DNA of 11,317 bases, taken from assembly GCA_964346375.1 (NCBI GenBank), contig CAYFUL010000044.1, positions 1 to 11,317 on the forward strand, read 5' to 3'. A model generated the notes under the pieces. That model searched no databases. It was given only the letters and a program-made list of their open reading frames with translations, and had not been told where the DNA came from. Shown here in pieces: positions 1-6,846 of this stretch. This DNA is from CAYFUL01 sp964346375 (GTDB lineage Bacteria > Bacillota > Clostridia > Tissierellales > Peptoniphilaceae). Position 1 is the stretch's first letter, and every line of letters begins with the position of its first letter. The position numbers were made by a program, and so were the translations under genes.

Positions 1-1077
1 ACCTACAATTAGAGGTTGGTTTTCCTCTCCATCGTAGATTTCCTTAACATCTAGGTATAGCGGCTCTCCAATTGAACCCTTTTCCTTAGTTCTATCTAGT
101 ACTGCAATTCTCTTTACAGTCTTAGGCATAGCTTCTAGGAAGTGTTTCTTAGAGAATGGTCTATATAGGTGAACCTTTAGTAGTCCAACTTTTTGTCCCT
201 TATCCATTAAATAATCTACTACTTCTTCAGTTGCTTCAGTTACAGAACCCATAGCAATAAGTACGTTTTCCGCATCTTCTGCTCCATAGTAGTTAAATAG
301 TCCATAGCTTCTTCCAGTAAGGTCAGAAATTTTACCCATGTATTCTTCAACTACATCTACAATATTTGTATAGAAGTTGTTTGCAGCTTCTACTTCTTGG
401 AAGTAAATATCTGGGTTTTGAGCAGTACCTCTTACCTTTGGAGCATTTGGATTAAGTGCTCTTTGTCTAAATTCTCTTAATGCGTCTTTATCTACAAGTT
501 TTGCAAGATCATCATATTCAAGAACTTCGATTTTTGAAACCTCATGACTAGTTCTAAATCCGTCAAAGAAGTGAACAAATGGAACTCTTCCTTTAATAGC
601 ACTTAAATGTGCAATTCCAGCAAGGTCCATAGCCTCTTGTACAGAACCTGAACATAGTAGTGCAAATCCACTTGCTCTAGTTGCCATAACGTCTTGATGA
701 TCTCCAAATATGCTAAGTGCATGGGATGCAAGTGCTCTAGCAGCTACGTGGAATACTCCTGGTAGAAGTTCTCCAGCGATTTTGTACATATTTGGAAGCA
801 TAAGAAGTAATCCTTGAGATGCTGTATATGTACTTGTAAGTGAACCTGCTTGAAGAGCGCCGTGAACTGCTCCTGCAGCCCCTGCTTCTGATTGTAATTC
901 TTTAACTAGGACTTCTTGTCCAAAGATATTTTTTCTTCCCTGTGCATTCCATGCATCAATGTGCTCTGCCATTGGTGACGATGGAGTAATAGGGAAAATA
1001 CATGAAACGTCTGAGAAAGCATACGCTATATGAGCTGCCGCCTCATTACCATCCATTGTCTTAAAATGTTTAGCCAT
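1..1077 (-). CDS. nifJ: Pyruvate:ferredoxin (flavodoxin) oxidoreductase, N-terminal part
   Basis: This enzyme oxidatively decarboxylates pyruvate to acetyl-CoA and CO2 in the cytoplasm and reduces ferredoxin. It is the entry point of fermentative acetyl-CoA metabolism. I translated 359 codons from ATG 1075-1077; the reading frame is open to the window edge, and the family is about 1170 residues long, so roughly the last two thirds lie outside. The N-terminal pyruvate-binding domain is unmistakable: PITPSSPMAEHID near residue 29, LQSEAGAAGAVHGAL near 61, ARALASHALSIFGDHQDV near 113, and FFDGFRTSHE, RGTAQNPDIYFQ and LYRPFSKKHF further on. Thr31, Glu64 and Arg114 fall at the positions of the pyruvate/thiamine-diphosphate residues known from Desulfovibrio africanus PFOR. 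The gene has its own promoter (1130-1158). A G-run at 1087-1091 is the only Shine-Dalgarno-like sequence for this start. Identity is certain; whether the missing part is intact cannot be judged. Confidence 0.96.
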   Translation of the reverse strand, partial: MAKHFKTMDGNEAAAHIAYAFSDVSCIFPITPSSPMAEHIDAWNAQGRKNIFGQEVLVKELQSEAGAAGAVHGALQAGSLTSTYTASQGLLLMLPNMYKIAGELLPGVFHVAARALASHALSIFGDHQDVMATRASGFALLCSGSVQEAMDLAGIAHLSAIKGRVPFVHFFDGFRTSHEVSKIEVLEYDDLAKLVDKDALREFRQRALNPNAPKVRGTAQNPDIYFQEVEAANNFYTNIVDVVEEYMGKISDLTGRSYGLFNYYGAEDAENVLIAMGSVTEATEEVVDYLMDKGQKVGLLKVHLYRPFSKKHFLEAMPKTVKRIAVLDRTKEKGSIGEPLYLDVKEIYDGEENQPLIVG

Positions 1078-1129
1078 TATTTAAAACCCCCATTAATATT
1101 TACATGTTATTTCCTTTTTCTATTTAATT

Positions 1130-1158
1130 ATTATAAAGCTTTTTGAATACAAATGCAA
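1130..1158 (-). promoter_or_regulatory. Promoter of nifJ
   Basis: On the minus strand a -35 box TTGCAT (1153-1158) is followed after exactly 17 bases by a perfect -10 box TATAAT (1130-1135). Transcription would start near 1123 and give a leader of about 46 bases before the nifJ ATG. The boxes and spacing fit the housekeeping sigma-A consensus. It lies between the hprK stop and nifJ, so nifJ need not depend on read-through from hprK. Confidence 0.75.
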
Positions 1159-1250
1159 CGCTATTAATACATTTCTTTTTCGTATAAGTATAAAATATTT
1201 GTAAATTTTTAATATTATTTGTATTAAGCAATATTTTTATCCGATTATTA

Positions 1251-2183
1251 CTACATACTATCCCCGTTTTTCCTACTCTCTATGGAGCTAATTATCCTAT
1301 CGTTTAACTCCTTAGCAGAGTTATGTCCCATCTCCTTTTGTTTAAAACTTCTAGTTGCTATTTCAATTATAAGGGATGAGTTTCTACCAGGACTTACGGG
1401 AATTTCATAGATTATCCTCTTCTGTCCAAGTATTTCAGTATAGTTATCATCTAGCCCCAGCCTTTCATAGTCCTTGTTTTCGTCCTTATTTTCAAGTTGA
1501 ACTACTAGGTCTATATGCTTATACTCCATTACAGACCCTATACCATACATTCTCTTTACATCAATAATTCCCACTCCACGAATTTCTACAAAATACTTAG
1601 TAATCTCTGGGCAAAATCCCACAAGATTATTTTCCACCTGTTTTATTATTACAGAATCATCTGCAATTAATTTATGACCCTTGCCTACAAGTTCAAGGGC
1701 AGTTTCAGATTTTCCAACTCCAGAGCTTCCTGTAATTAGTACTCCCACTCCGTAAATATCCATTAGTACTCCATGGACCCTTGTAGTAGGAGCAAGTTCC
1801 ATATCCAAGTAGTTAATTAGGGAATTTATTAGCTTGGTAGTTCTCATTGAAGAGCTAAAAATTGGAGTAGAGGTTTCCTTTGCAGCCTCAATTATCTCCT
1901 CATAAACTCTATTTGAGGAGGAGATTATTAGGGCAGGTACTCCACGGGATAGAAGCCTTTTTACCTTTCTATATCTATCCTCCCTAGACATATCTCCCAT
2001 AAATTGCCATTCTGGCACCCCAATTATTTGAAATCTATCTGAGACAAAGGAATTATAGTAGTCGCATAGTTGAAGTCCCGGGCGGTTTAATTCCTTAGTA
2101 GTAACCTCCCTCTTACAATAGCCCTCTGGTCCATAGATTACTTCAAAATCCAAATCATCTACTAATTTCTTCAGAGTTAACAT
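1251..2183 (-). CDS. hprK: HPr kinase/phosphorylase
   Basis: This bifunctional enzyme phosphorylates the phosphotransferase carrier HPr on its regulatory serine and removes that phosphate again. It is the sensor step of CcpA-type carbon catabolite repression in low-GC Gram-positives. Seen, counting 310 residues from ATG 2183: an N-terminal domain containing LNRPGLQL, the catalytic His at about 137 in RVHGVLMDIYGVGVLI, a Walker A loop GSSGVGKS at 152-159, the acidic pair in ADD at about 174-176, the family signature EIRGVGIIDV from 200, and the C-terminal PGRN with Arg267. All expected catalytic elements are present and length is normal. An in-frame ATG four codons upstream (2195) is less likely: a strong GGAGG lies between the two ATGs, five bases before 2183, and the family N-terminus aligns with the later start. 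The gene overlaps the uvrC 3' end by 29 bases and ends in TAG. No clear terminator follows. Confidence 0.95.
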   Translation of the reverse strand: MLTLKKLVDDLDFEVIYGPEGYCKREVTTKELNRPGLQLCDYYNSFVSDRFQIIGVPEWQFMGDMSREDRYRKVKRLLSRGVPALIISSSNRVYEEIIEAAKETSTPIFSSSMRTTKLINSLINYLDMELAPTTRVHGVLMDIYGVGVLITGSSGVGKSETALELVGKGHKLIADDSVIIKQVENNLVGFCPEITKYFVEIRGVGIIDVKRMYGIGSVMEYKHIDLVVQLENKDENKDYERLGLDDNYTEILGQKRIIYEIPVSPGRNSSLIIEIATRSFKQKEMGHNSAKELNDRIISSIESRKNGDSM

Positions 2184-4035
2184 CTTTTCCTCCATTAAAG
2201 TAATTGTATAATTTTTCTGCAGAGGATCTATTCATGGATTTTACCTCCAGTAATTCCTCTACACTTGCATTTTTTATCCTACTTATGGATTTAAAATGCT
2301 TCATCAGTTCATTTTTCCTCTTTGGTCCAATTCCCTCTACAAAATCCAGTTCAGATTTAAAAAGCGCCTTATTTCTAAGGGAATGGTGGTAATTTAAGGC
2401 AAATCTATGGGCTTCTTCCTGAATTTTATAGATCATCTTATAACCAGGTGAGTTTAAATCTAAAATATACTCCTCATTTTCATAGATAATCCCCCTTGTA
2501 GTGTGAAAATCGTCCTTTACAAGGCCACATACGGGAATATCCAATCCTAAATCCTCTAGTATTCTCTTTGCAACGTTAACTTGCCCCTTTCCACCGTCCA
2601 TCATAATTAAATCGGGATAGATGGAAAAGGAAGTCAGTTTACTACTTTCAGATTCTTCCCTTACCTTTAAAAATCTTCTCCTTAAAACCTCTTCCATTGA
2701 AGCATAGTCATCTGGACCTTTTACTGTACGAATTTTAAACTTTCTATAGTCGCTACGAAGGCTTCTACCCTTTTCAAAAACCACCATAGACCCTACGGAC
2801 TCGGCTCCCGATATATTTGAAATATCGTAAGCTTCAATTCGCATAGGAGTTTGCCTTAAATTTAATAGATCTGCAATCTCTTCAAGAGCTAGTAAATCAA
2901 GTTGCTCCCTAATTTTGTACTTTTCCCTATATTTTGTAAGCATATCAAGGGCATTTTCCTTAGCCATTTGAAGAATATTTGCCTTTTCACCCTTTTGCGG
3001 ACGTGTTAAATAGACTTTTGAGCCTCTTTTTTCGCTTAACCATGTGGAAATTCCCTCTTCTTCGTCGATTTCAACGGGAATTAACACTTCTTTAGGGACA
3101 AATGAGGCATTTGCATAGTATTGTTTTAAAAATGCAACGATAAATTCCTCGTCAGAGTCGTTAAATCTGTCCTCAATGAAAAAATGCTCCCTATCTACAA
3201 TTTTTCCATCCCTTACCAAGAAAATTTGGATACAAATTTCATGCATTCCCCTAGCTATTCCAATTACATCCCTATCCAGTTCAGAATTTGCCGAGGTAAT
3301 ATTTTGCTTTTCCTTTAAATTATTTAGGCTGTTTAATTTATCCCTAATCTTCGCCGCCTCTTCAAAGTCTAAATTTTCTGCTGCCTTTTTCATCTTTTCC
3401 TCAAGATTTTTTGGAATTTTTGGGTTTTTTTCAGAGAGAAAGCTACTAATTTCGTCTATCATAGCCATATATTCCTCTTTTTTTACATTTCCAGTACATG
3501 GTCCTATACATTTTCCAATGTAGTAGTTAAGACATGGGCGAACTTTTCCAATATTCTTCTCTAAATTTAAACTACAATCCCGAATTGGGTATAATTCCTG
3601 AAAAATTTCAATTGCATCGTAAACTGCCGTAGCTGAGGGATAGGGCCCAAAGTATTTTGAGCCGTCCTTTGTCCTCCGTCTCGTCTTTAAAACCCTTGGA
3701 TAGGTGTCCTTTAGGGTAATTTTTATATATGGGTACTGTTTATCGTCTCGTAGAAGAATATTGTACTTGGGATTTAGTCTTTTTATAAAATTCTGCTCAA
3801 GAATTAAGGACTCAACTTCATTTTCCACAATAATATATTCAAAATCGGCAATTCGCTTTACCATGGAATTAACCTTTACACTAGATTGTCCATAGGAACC
3901 AAAATATTGGCGCACTCTCTTTCTAAGACTCTTTGCCTTTCCAACATATATTACTGTGTCGTTTACATCCTTCATTAAATAGACTCCCGGTTTATCTGGA
4001 AGTTGCTTTAATCTCTCCTCAATATCAAAAATCAT
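2155..4035 (-). CDS. uvrC: Excinuclease ABC subunit C
   Basis: UvrC makes the two incisions flanking a lesion in nucleotide excision repair, after UvrA/UvrB have loaded. The 626-residue product is of usual length and all modules are visible in order. The GIY-YIG nuclease domain for the 3' incision has GVY at 17-19, YVG at 30-32, arginines near 38-42 and a catalytic-type Glu near 75. Cysteines 154, 168, 176 and 180 match the four-cysteine iron-sulfur-type cluster of the family. Next come the UVR motif that contacts UvrB (NLDFEEAAKIRDKL), the RNase H-like 5' incision domain (AYDISNISGAESVGSMVVF, then MMDGGKGQ and a late EEAHRFA) and C-terminal helix-hairpin-helix motifs (FVEGIGPKRKNELMKHF). The start overlaps the stop of the upstream aminopeptidase P gene as ATGA, with AAGGA at 4046-4050. 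The 3' end overlaps hprK. Nothing about the gene looks damaged. Confidence 0.97.
   Translation of the reverse strand: MIFDIEERLKQLPDKPGVYLMKDVNDTVIYVGKAKSLRKRVRQYFGSYGQSSVKVNSMVKRIADFEYIIVENEVESLILEQNFIKRLNPKYNILLRDDKQYPYIKITLKDTYPRVLKTRRRTKDGSKYFGPYPSATAVYDAIEIFQELYPIRDCSLNLEKNIGKVRPCLNYYIGKCIGPCTGNVKKEEYMAMIDEISSFLSEKNPKIPKNLEEKMKKAAENLDFEEAAKIRDKLNSLNNLKEKQNITSANSELDRDVIGIARGMHEICIQIFLVRDGKIVDREHFFIEDRFNDSDEEFIVAFLKQYYANASFVPKEVLIPVEIDEEEGISTWLSEKRGSKVYLTRPQKGEKANILQMAKENALDMLTKYREKYKIREQLDLLALEEIADLLNLRQTPMRIEAYDISNISGAESVGSMVVFEKGRSLRSDYRKFKIRTVKGPDDYASMEEVLRRRFLKVREESESSKLTSFSIYPDLIMMDGGKGQVNVAKRILEDLGLDIPVCGLVKDDFHTTRGIIYENEEYILDLNSPGYKMIYKIQEEAHRFALNYHHSLRNKALFKSELDFVEGIGPKRKNELMKHFKSISRIKNASVEELLEVKSMNRSSAEKLYNYFNGGKDVNSEEISR
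2184..2193 (-). promoter_or_regulatory. Ribosome binding site deciding the hprK start
   Basis: The minus strand reads GGAGGAAAAG immediately before ATG 2183, a near-perfect Shine-Dalgarno with five-base spacing. The upstream in-frame ATG at 2195 overlaps this element's first bases and has no purine-rich site of its own. The site lies inside the uvrC coding region, so hprK is probably translated in coupling with the end of uvrC. Confidence 0.75.
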
Positions 4036-5792
4036 CTTAAAATCTTCCTTGTGGCATTTTTAAACCACTCTAAAACTTCGCCACTAAGATATTTATTAAG
4101 TAGTTCATAGGTACAGCTATGGTAATTATTTAGAATTTCCAGTTCAAAATCACTTAGAAGGCTAAAATCTATACAGTCTAGGTCAAATGGAAGATAGGTA
4201 AGTGGACTAAAACTAAAGAATCTGTCAATTTCAGTCTCTCTATCTAATTTTACATAGTAGACATTTTCAAGGCGAATACCATGTTTTTTCTCCTTGTAAA
4301 TTCCCGGCTCAATAGTTACAATCATCCCTTCCTCTAGTGGAATATCTAATCCCCTTGGAGAAATTCCATGGGGCCCTTCGTGAACTCCAAGTAGGTAACC
4401 TACACCATGGCCGGTGCCGCATTTATAGTCCTCATAAATTCTCCAAAGTGGCTCCCTTGCAACTGCGTCAAGTTGCTTTCCAGAAGTTCCCTCTAAAAAT
4501 GGCAGAGTCGCAATATTAATATGGCTCTTTAATACATAGGTATAATCCCTTTTTTCTTCCTCAGTAATCTCTCCTAAGGAAATAGTTCTAGTAATATCTG
4601 TAGTTCCTTAAAGGTACTGTCCTCCAGAGTCCACAAGTTATAGAGATAATTTTTTTAGCTTTGCAGCAGAATTTTGAGTTGCGCTGTAATGCATCATAGC
4701 AGCATTTTCTCCGTAAGCAGAAATGGTTCCAAAGGACTCCTCTAAAAAATGCTCTCCCTCACACCTAAAATCGTGGAGAATATTCTGTGCCTTGTACTCG
4801 TCTAATTCTCCATCTACTACATTGGTCTTTAAATAGTGGAAGTACTTAACTAATGCCACAGAATCCTTAATATATGCCTTCTTTAGATTTTCAATTTCTA
4901 CAGAATTTTTTATTGCCTTTAAAGAGTCTGTAATATTTGTACCAGAAATAATTTCATTGTCCTTAAAAGTTGAGTAGAGTCTATGGTTTACTAAATTGCC
5001 ATTTAAATAGATCTTTCCCTTTAATTTACCTCCATAGTTAAATACCTCATCATAGGGAAGAATCTCAACTCCATAGCCTTCTAAAAATTCACGGACTTCA
5101 CTATTTACTTTACTTGTATCAATAAATAGAAGGGCTCTATCCTTGGAGATAATACTATAACTTAGTACAACGGGAGTATATTCAATATCCCCTCCCCTAA
5201 TATTGTAAAGCCAACAAATATCTGGCAGTGCATTAATTACAGTGTAGTCTGCTCCTTTTTTTTCAAGGGCATCCCTAATTCTGCGCAACTTTTCTTCCAC
5301 AGATTCTCCAGCGTATTCAATTGGAAGAATAAAAACTGGTTCCTTTGGAAGTGGTTTTCTATTGGTAAAAATATTTGCAATTAAATCCACATCTACAATA
5401 CTTACTCCATTTTTTTCAAGGGCAGAAGAAATTCTATTGTACTCATCTTGAGAAAAGTATAGTCCATTTAAACCAACCTTCCCCTCTAAAATATTTTCTC
5501 CCAACCACTCTACATAATTTGGTACGCCTCTTACTCCCATCTTTATTAGAGAAAATCCACTAGAAGAAATTTCTCTTTCAGCTTGGATAAAGTATCTTCC
5601 ATCTGTCCAAAGTAGGGCTTCATTTTCAGTAACAACTGCAACTCCTGCAGAACCTGTAAAACCAGTAAGCCACATTCTTTCCTTGTAGTACTCTGGAAGG
5701 TACTCGGAAATATGTGGGTCGGATGTTGGTACGATGTAGGCATTTACTCCTACACTTTTCATTTCACTTCTTAATATATCTAAATTGCTCAT
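4032..5792 (-). pseudogene. pepP: Aminopeptidase P (Xaa-Pro aminopeptidase, M24 family) with two in-frame TAA codons
   Basis: The family removes an N-terminal residue preceding proline, using two metal ions held by a pita-bread fold. Read through, the 586 codons give a full-length protein: creatinase-type N-terminal domain (DILRSEMKSVGVNAYIVPTS, WLTGFTGSAGVAVV, LLWTDGRYFIQAE), a middle domain (DICWLYNIRGGDIEYTPVVL), and a C-terminal M24 domain from about residue 310. Codon 385 (4638-4640) and codon 395 (4608-4610) are both TAA. They fall around the first two metal ligands: D388 (VDSGG) lies between them and D399 (TTDITRT) just after the second. H462 (CGTGHGVG), E495 (IEPGIY) and E509 (RLEN) are intact downstream. 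There is no frameshift and no length change. The translated N-terminal piece (384 residues, 4638-5792) would lack every metal ligand, so it should be inactive. This is the first gene of a unit with uvrC and hprK. Either it is a very young pseudogene or the read contains errors; see findings. Confidence 0.9.
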
Positions 5793-5794
5793 AA

Positions 5795-5841
5795 CTCCTC
5801 CTTATTAAATTTATTATACCATTAAATTTGCAAAACAAAAA
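5795..5841 (-). promoter_or_regulatory. Promoter and ribosome binding site of the pepP-uvrC-hprK unit
   Basis: On the minus strand an extended -10 TGGTATAAT (TATAAT at 5813-5818) precedes the gene. The -35 is poor (TTTTTG at 5836-5841, 17-base spacing) and overlaps the U-tract of the preceding terminator. The TGn extension would compensate for this. A strong AAGGAGGAG at 5795-5803 lies two bases before the pepP ATG, with its GGAGG core about five bases away. The mRNA leader would be only about 15 bases. Confidence 0.65.
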
Positions 5842-5864
5842 AAGCGATGTTGCCACCGCTTTTT
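5831..5864 (-). terminator. Rho-independent terminator after the spoVG unit
   Basis: Arms 5839-5849 and 5854-5864 form an 11-base-pair stem closed by a GCAA tetraloop on the minus strand. A T-rich tail follows (TTTTTTTGTTTTG). The one imperfect pair is G-U only when read on the minus strand and A-C on the plus strand, which fixes the orientation. It ends transcription from spoVG and the 122-residue gene before the pepP promoter. Confidence 0.88.
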
Positions 5865-5913
5865 CCATATACTATAAATTTTTCATTTAGGTCTAACCAA
5901 CTAACTTTACAAT

Positions 5914-6282
5914 TTAACGCAAGTCCATTATAAAACTAAAAATCGTAAGTCCACCCCAAAAAAACATCATATACTTATAGTACAAATTTAATTTTGGAAT
6001 CTTTAGAGTATTTTTGTAGTCCTCAAAGACGTATAAAAATACCAATAGGACAAGATTAAAAACTATTGTCCCCCTAAAGACTAAATACATTACAGTAGAG
6101 GGTAGTATTCCAATAATAACTACTAGACCAAGAAATTGCCTATGAATTATCCCCTCTGTATGCTGCTCTTTATAATTTTTATATAGTTCTTCAATGCCCA
6201 ATTTTTTTCTAACTGCACCTGTAGCAATTCCAAATAGCATGTAAAAAACTATTGCATCAAATACCAATATAAATAACAACAT
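5914..6282 (-). CDS. Small membrane protein of unknown function, cotranscribed with spoVG
   Basis: I do not recognise this 122-residue protein. It is strongly hydrophobic, with about four likely membrane segments: roughly residues 1-23 (starts MLLFILVFDAIVFYMLFGIA), 49-67 (LGLVVIIGILPSTVMYLVF), 70-87 (TIVFNLVLLVFLYVF) and 107-120 (MMFFWGGLTIFSFIM). The polar stretch at about 24-47 is charged and Lys/Glu-rich (KKLGIEELYKNYKEQH). It begins 13 bases after the spoVG stop, with only a weak purine stretch before the ATG, so translation is probably coupled to spoVG. A terminator follows 50 bases after its stop. The reading frame is open and single, and the location between spoVG and a terminator argues that it is a real gene. 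No function should be inferred beyond membrane localisation. Confidence 0.8.
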   Translation of the reverse strand: MLLFILVFDAIVFYMLFGIATGAVRKKLGIEELYKNYKEQHTEGIIHRQFLGLVVIIGILPSTVMYLVFRGTIVFNLVLLVFLYVFEDYKNTLKIPKLNLYYKYMMFFWGGLTIFSFIMDLR

Positions 6283-6295
6283 CTACTTAATTATT

Positions 6296-6580
6296 CTAAA
6301 TCACATCGTCTTCTTCGCCTTCATCTAATGACATCTCATCATACTTGGCAAGTACCGCATCTTCTATTGTCTTTCTGGTTTGTGCATTAATCGGATGGGC
6401 TATGTCTCTAAATTCTCCGCTAGGAATTTTTCTACTAGGCATAGCTATAAATTTTGCATTTGCTCCTTCGATAATCTTGATATCGTGGATAACAATCTGG
6501 TCGTCAAAAGTAACTGATACTATCGCCTTCATCTTACCCTTATCTTTAAGCTTTCTAATTCTAATATCTGTAATATCCAC
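6296..6580 (-). CDS. spoVG: Septation/regulatory protein SpoVG
   Basis: SpoVG is a small nucleic-acid-binding regulator found widely in Firmicutes and some other bacteria, including ones that do not sporulate. It affects septation, surface and virulence genes depending on species. The 94-residue product matches the family along its length: MDITDIRIRKL at the N-terminus, VSVTFDDQIVIHDIKIIEG, then the diagnostic AMPSRKIPSGEFRDIAHPIN and a helical C-terminus ending in an acidic tail (DEGEEDDVI). The start codon is GTG at 6578-6580, preceded by AAAGGTGGTGA at suitable spacing; no better ATG exists. It is the first gene of a two-gene unit with the 122-residue membrane protein. Two candidate promoters and a repeated heptamer lie upstream. 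Its presence does not by itself prove that the organism makes spores. Confidence 0.95.
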   Translation of the reverse strand: MDITDIRIRKLKDKGKMKAIVSVTFDDQIVIHDIKIIEGANAKFIAMPSRKIPSGEFRDIAHPINAQTRKTIEDAVLAKYDEMSLDEGEEDDVI

Positions 6581-6601
6581 TAAATCACCACCTTTGTATT
6601 G

Positions 6602-6736
6602 TTTAGTACATTATACCATCTTTTAGTAAAAAAATCCCTTGCAATGGTTATCCATAACAGTTTAATAATTTAATGTTTTTAAAAAATATTAAATGGGTTT
6701 AGTAAAACTACAAAACATTTACTAAAACCTACTAAA
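6602..6736 (-). promoter_or_regulatory. Array of TTTAGTA heptamers before spoVG, possible operator region
   Basis: The heptamer TTTAGTA, or its complement TACTAAA, occurs five times: 6602-6608, 6622-6628, 6698-6704, 6720-6726 and 6730-6736. The first two flank the spoVG -10 box and are 20 bases apart. The third and fourth face each other as an imperfect inverted repeat with arms 6696-6707 and 6718-6729, differing by one bulged base. The fifth is 10 bases from the fourth. Spacings of 10, 20 and 22 bases approximate helical turns, which suggests protein binding, but the stretch is very AT-rich and chance cannot be excluded. Confidence 0.4.
6610..6638 (-). promoter_or_regulatory. Proximal promoter of spoVG
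   Basis: On the minus strand an extended -10 TGGTATAAT has TATAAT at 6610-6615. The -35 position (GGGATT, 6633-6638) is poor, so recognition would rest on the extended -10. The start would be near 6603, giving a leader of about 23 bases to the GTG. This is the same TGGTATAAT form as at pepP. Confidence 0.65.
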
Positions 6737-6761
6737 AAACCACAAAATATTTTACATCTAC

Positions 6762-6790
6762 TCTACAAAGTACGCTTAAATTTTTGTCAA
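6762..6790 (-). promoter_or_regulatory. Possible distal promoter of spoVG
   Basis: A perfect -35 box TTGACA (6785-6790, minus strand) is followed after 17 bases by TGTAGA (6762-6767), a poor -10 with three of six consensus bases. It sits just downstream of the permease terminator. If used, it gives a leader of about 175 bases that covers the heptamer array. The good -35 with a weak -10 could mean that an activator is needed, or simply chance. Confidence 0.35.
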
Positions 6791-6800
6791 GTTACCAATT

Positions 6801-6841
6801 AAGCAAAAAAATAAACCCCTTTAGCATCGCCAAAGAGGTTT
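6801..6841 (-). terminator. Rho-independent terminator after the GntP-type permease
   Basis: Arms starting at 6841 and 6813 form a stem of up to 13 pairs on the minus strand, with two G-U pairs and a 3-base loop. A TATTTTTTTG tail follows. Both G-U pairs become A-C mismatches on the plus strand, so the terminator works on the minus strand. It begins six bases after the permease stop codon. Confidence 0.85.
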
Positions 6842-6846
6842 AAAAA

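Noticed and set aside
1140..1175. A CcpA (cre) site upstream of nifJ, near TGCAACGCTATT
   Set aside because: The central CG and flanking bases are out of register with the cre consensus by one position, so I do not call it.
3176..3523. A 115-codon open frame on the plus strand, antisense to uvrC
   Set aside because: It lies wholly inside a well-supported conserved gene, its product is a low-complexity Ser/Phe-rich string from reverse reading of Lys/Glu codons, and no ribosome site or promoter supports it.
4608..4640. Programmed recoding or stop reassignment in pepP
   Set aside because: Known insertion of selenocysteine and pyrrolysine uses TGA and TAG, not TAA. TAA ends other genes in this window normally, and no special structure follows the stops.
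4600..4650. Frameshift as the cause of the broken aminopeptidase P
   Set aside because: Translating straight through in one frame gives conserved family sequence on both sides, so there are substitutions and no insertion or deletion.
6603..6645. A sigma-H promoter for spoVG as in Bacillus subtilis
   Set aside because: There is some AGGGATTT-like sequence near the -35, but no fitting GAAT at the right distance. The perfect extended -10 TATAAT explains the site better.
6648..6656. TTATCCATA resembling a DnaA box (TTATCCACA)
   Set aside because: One 8-of-9 match in an AT-rich gap without further boxes or dnaA/dnaN neighbours does not indicate a replication origin.
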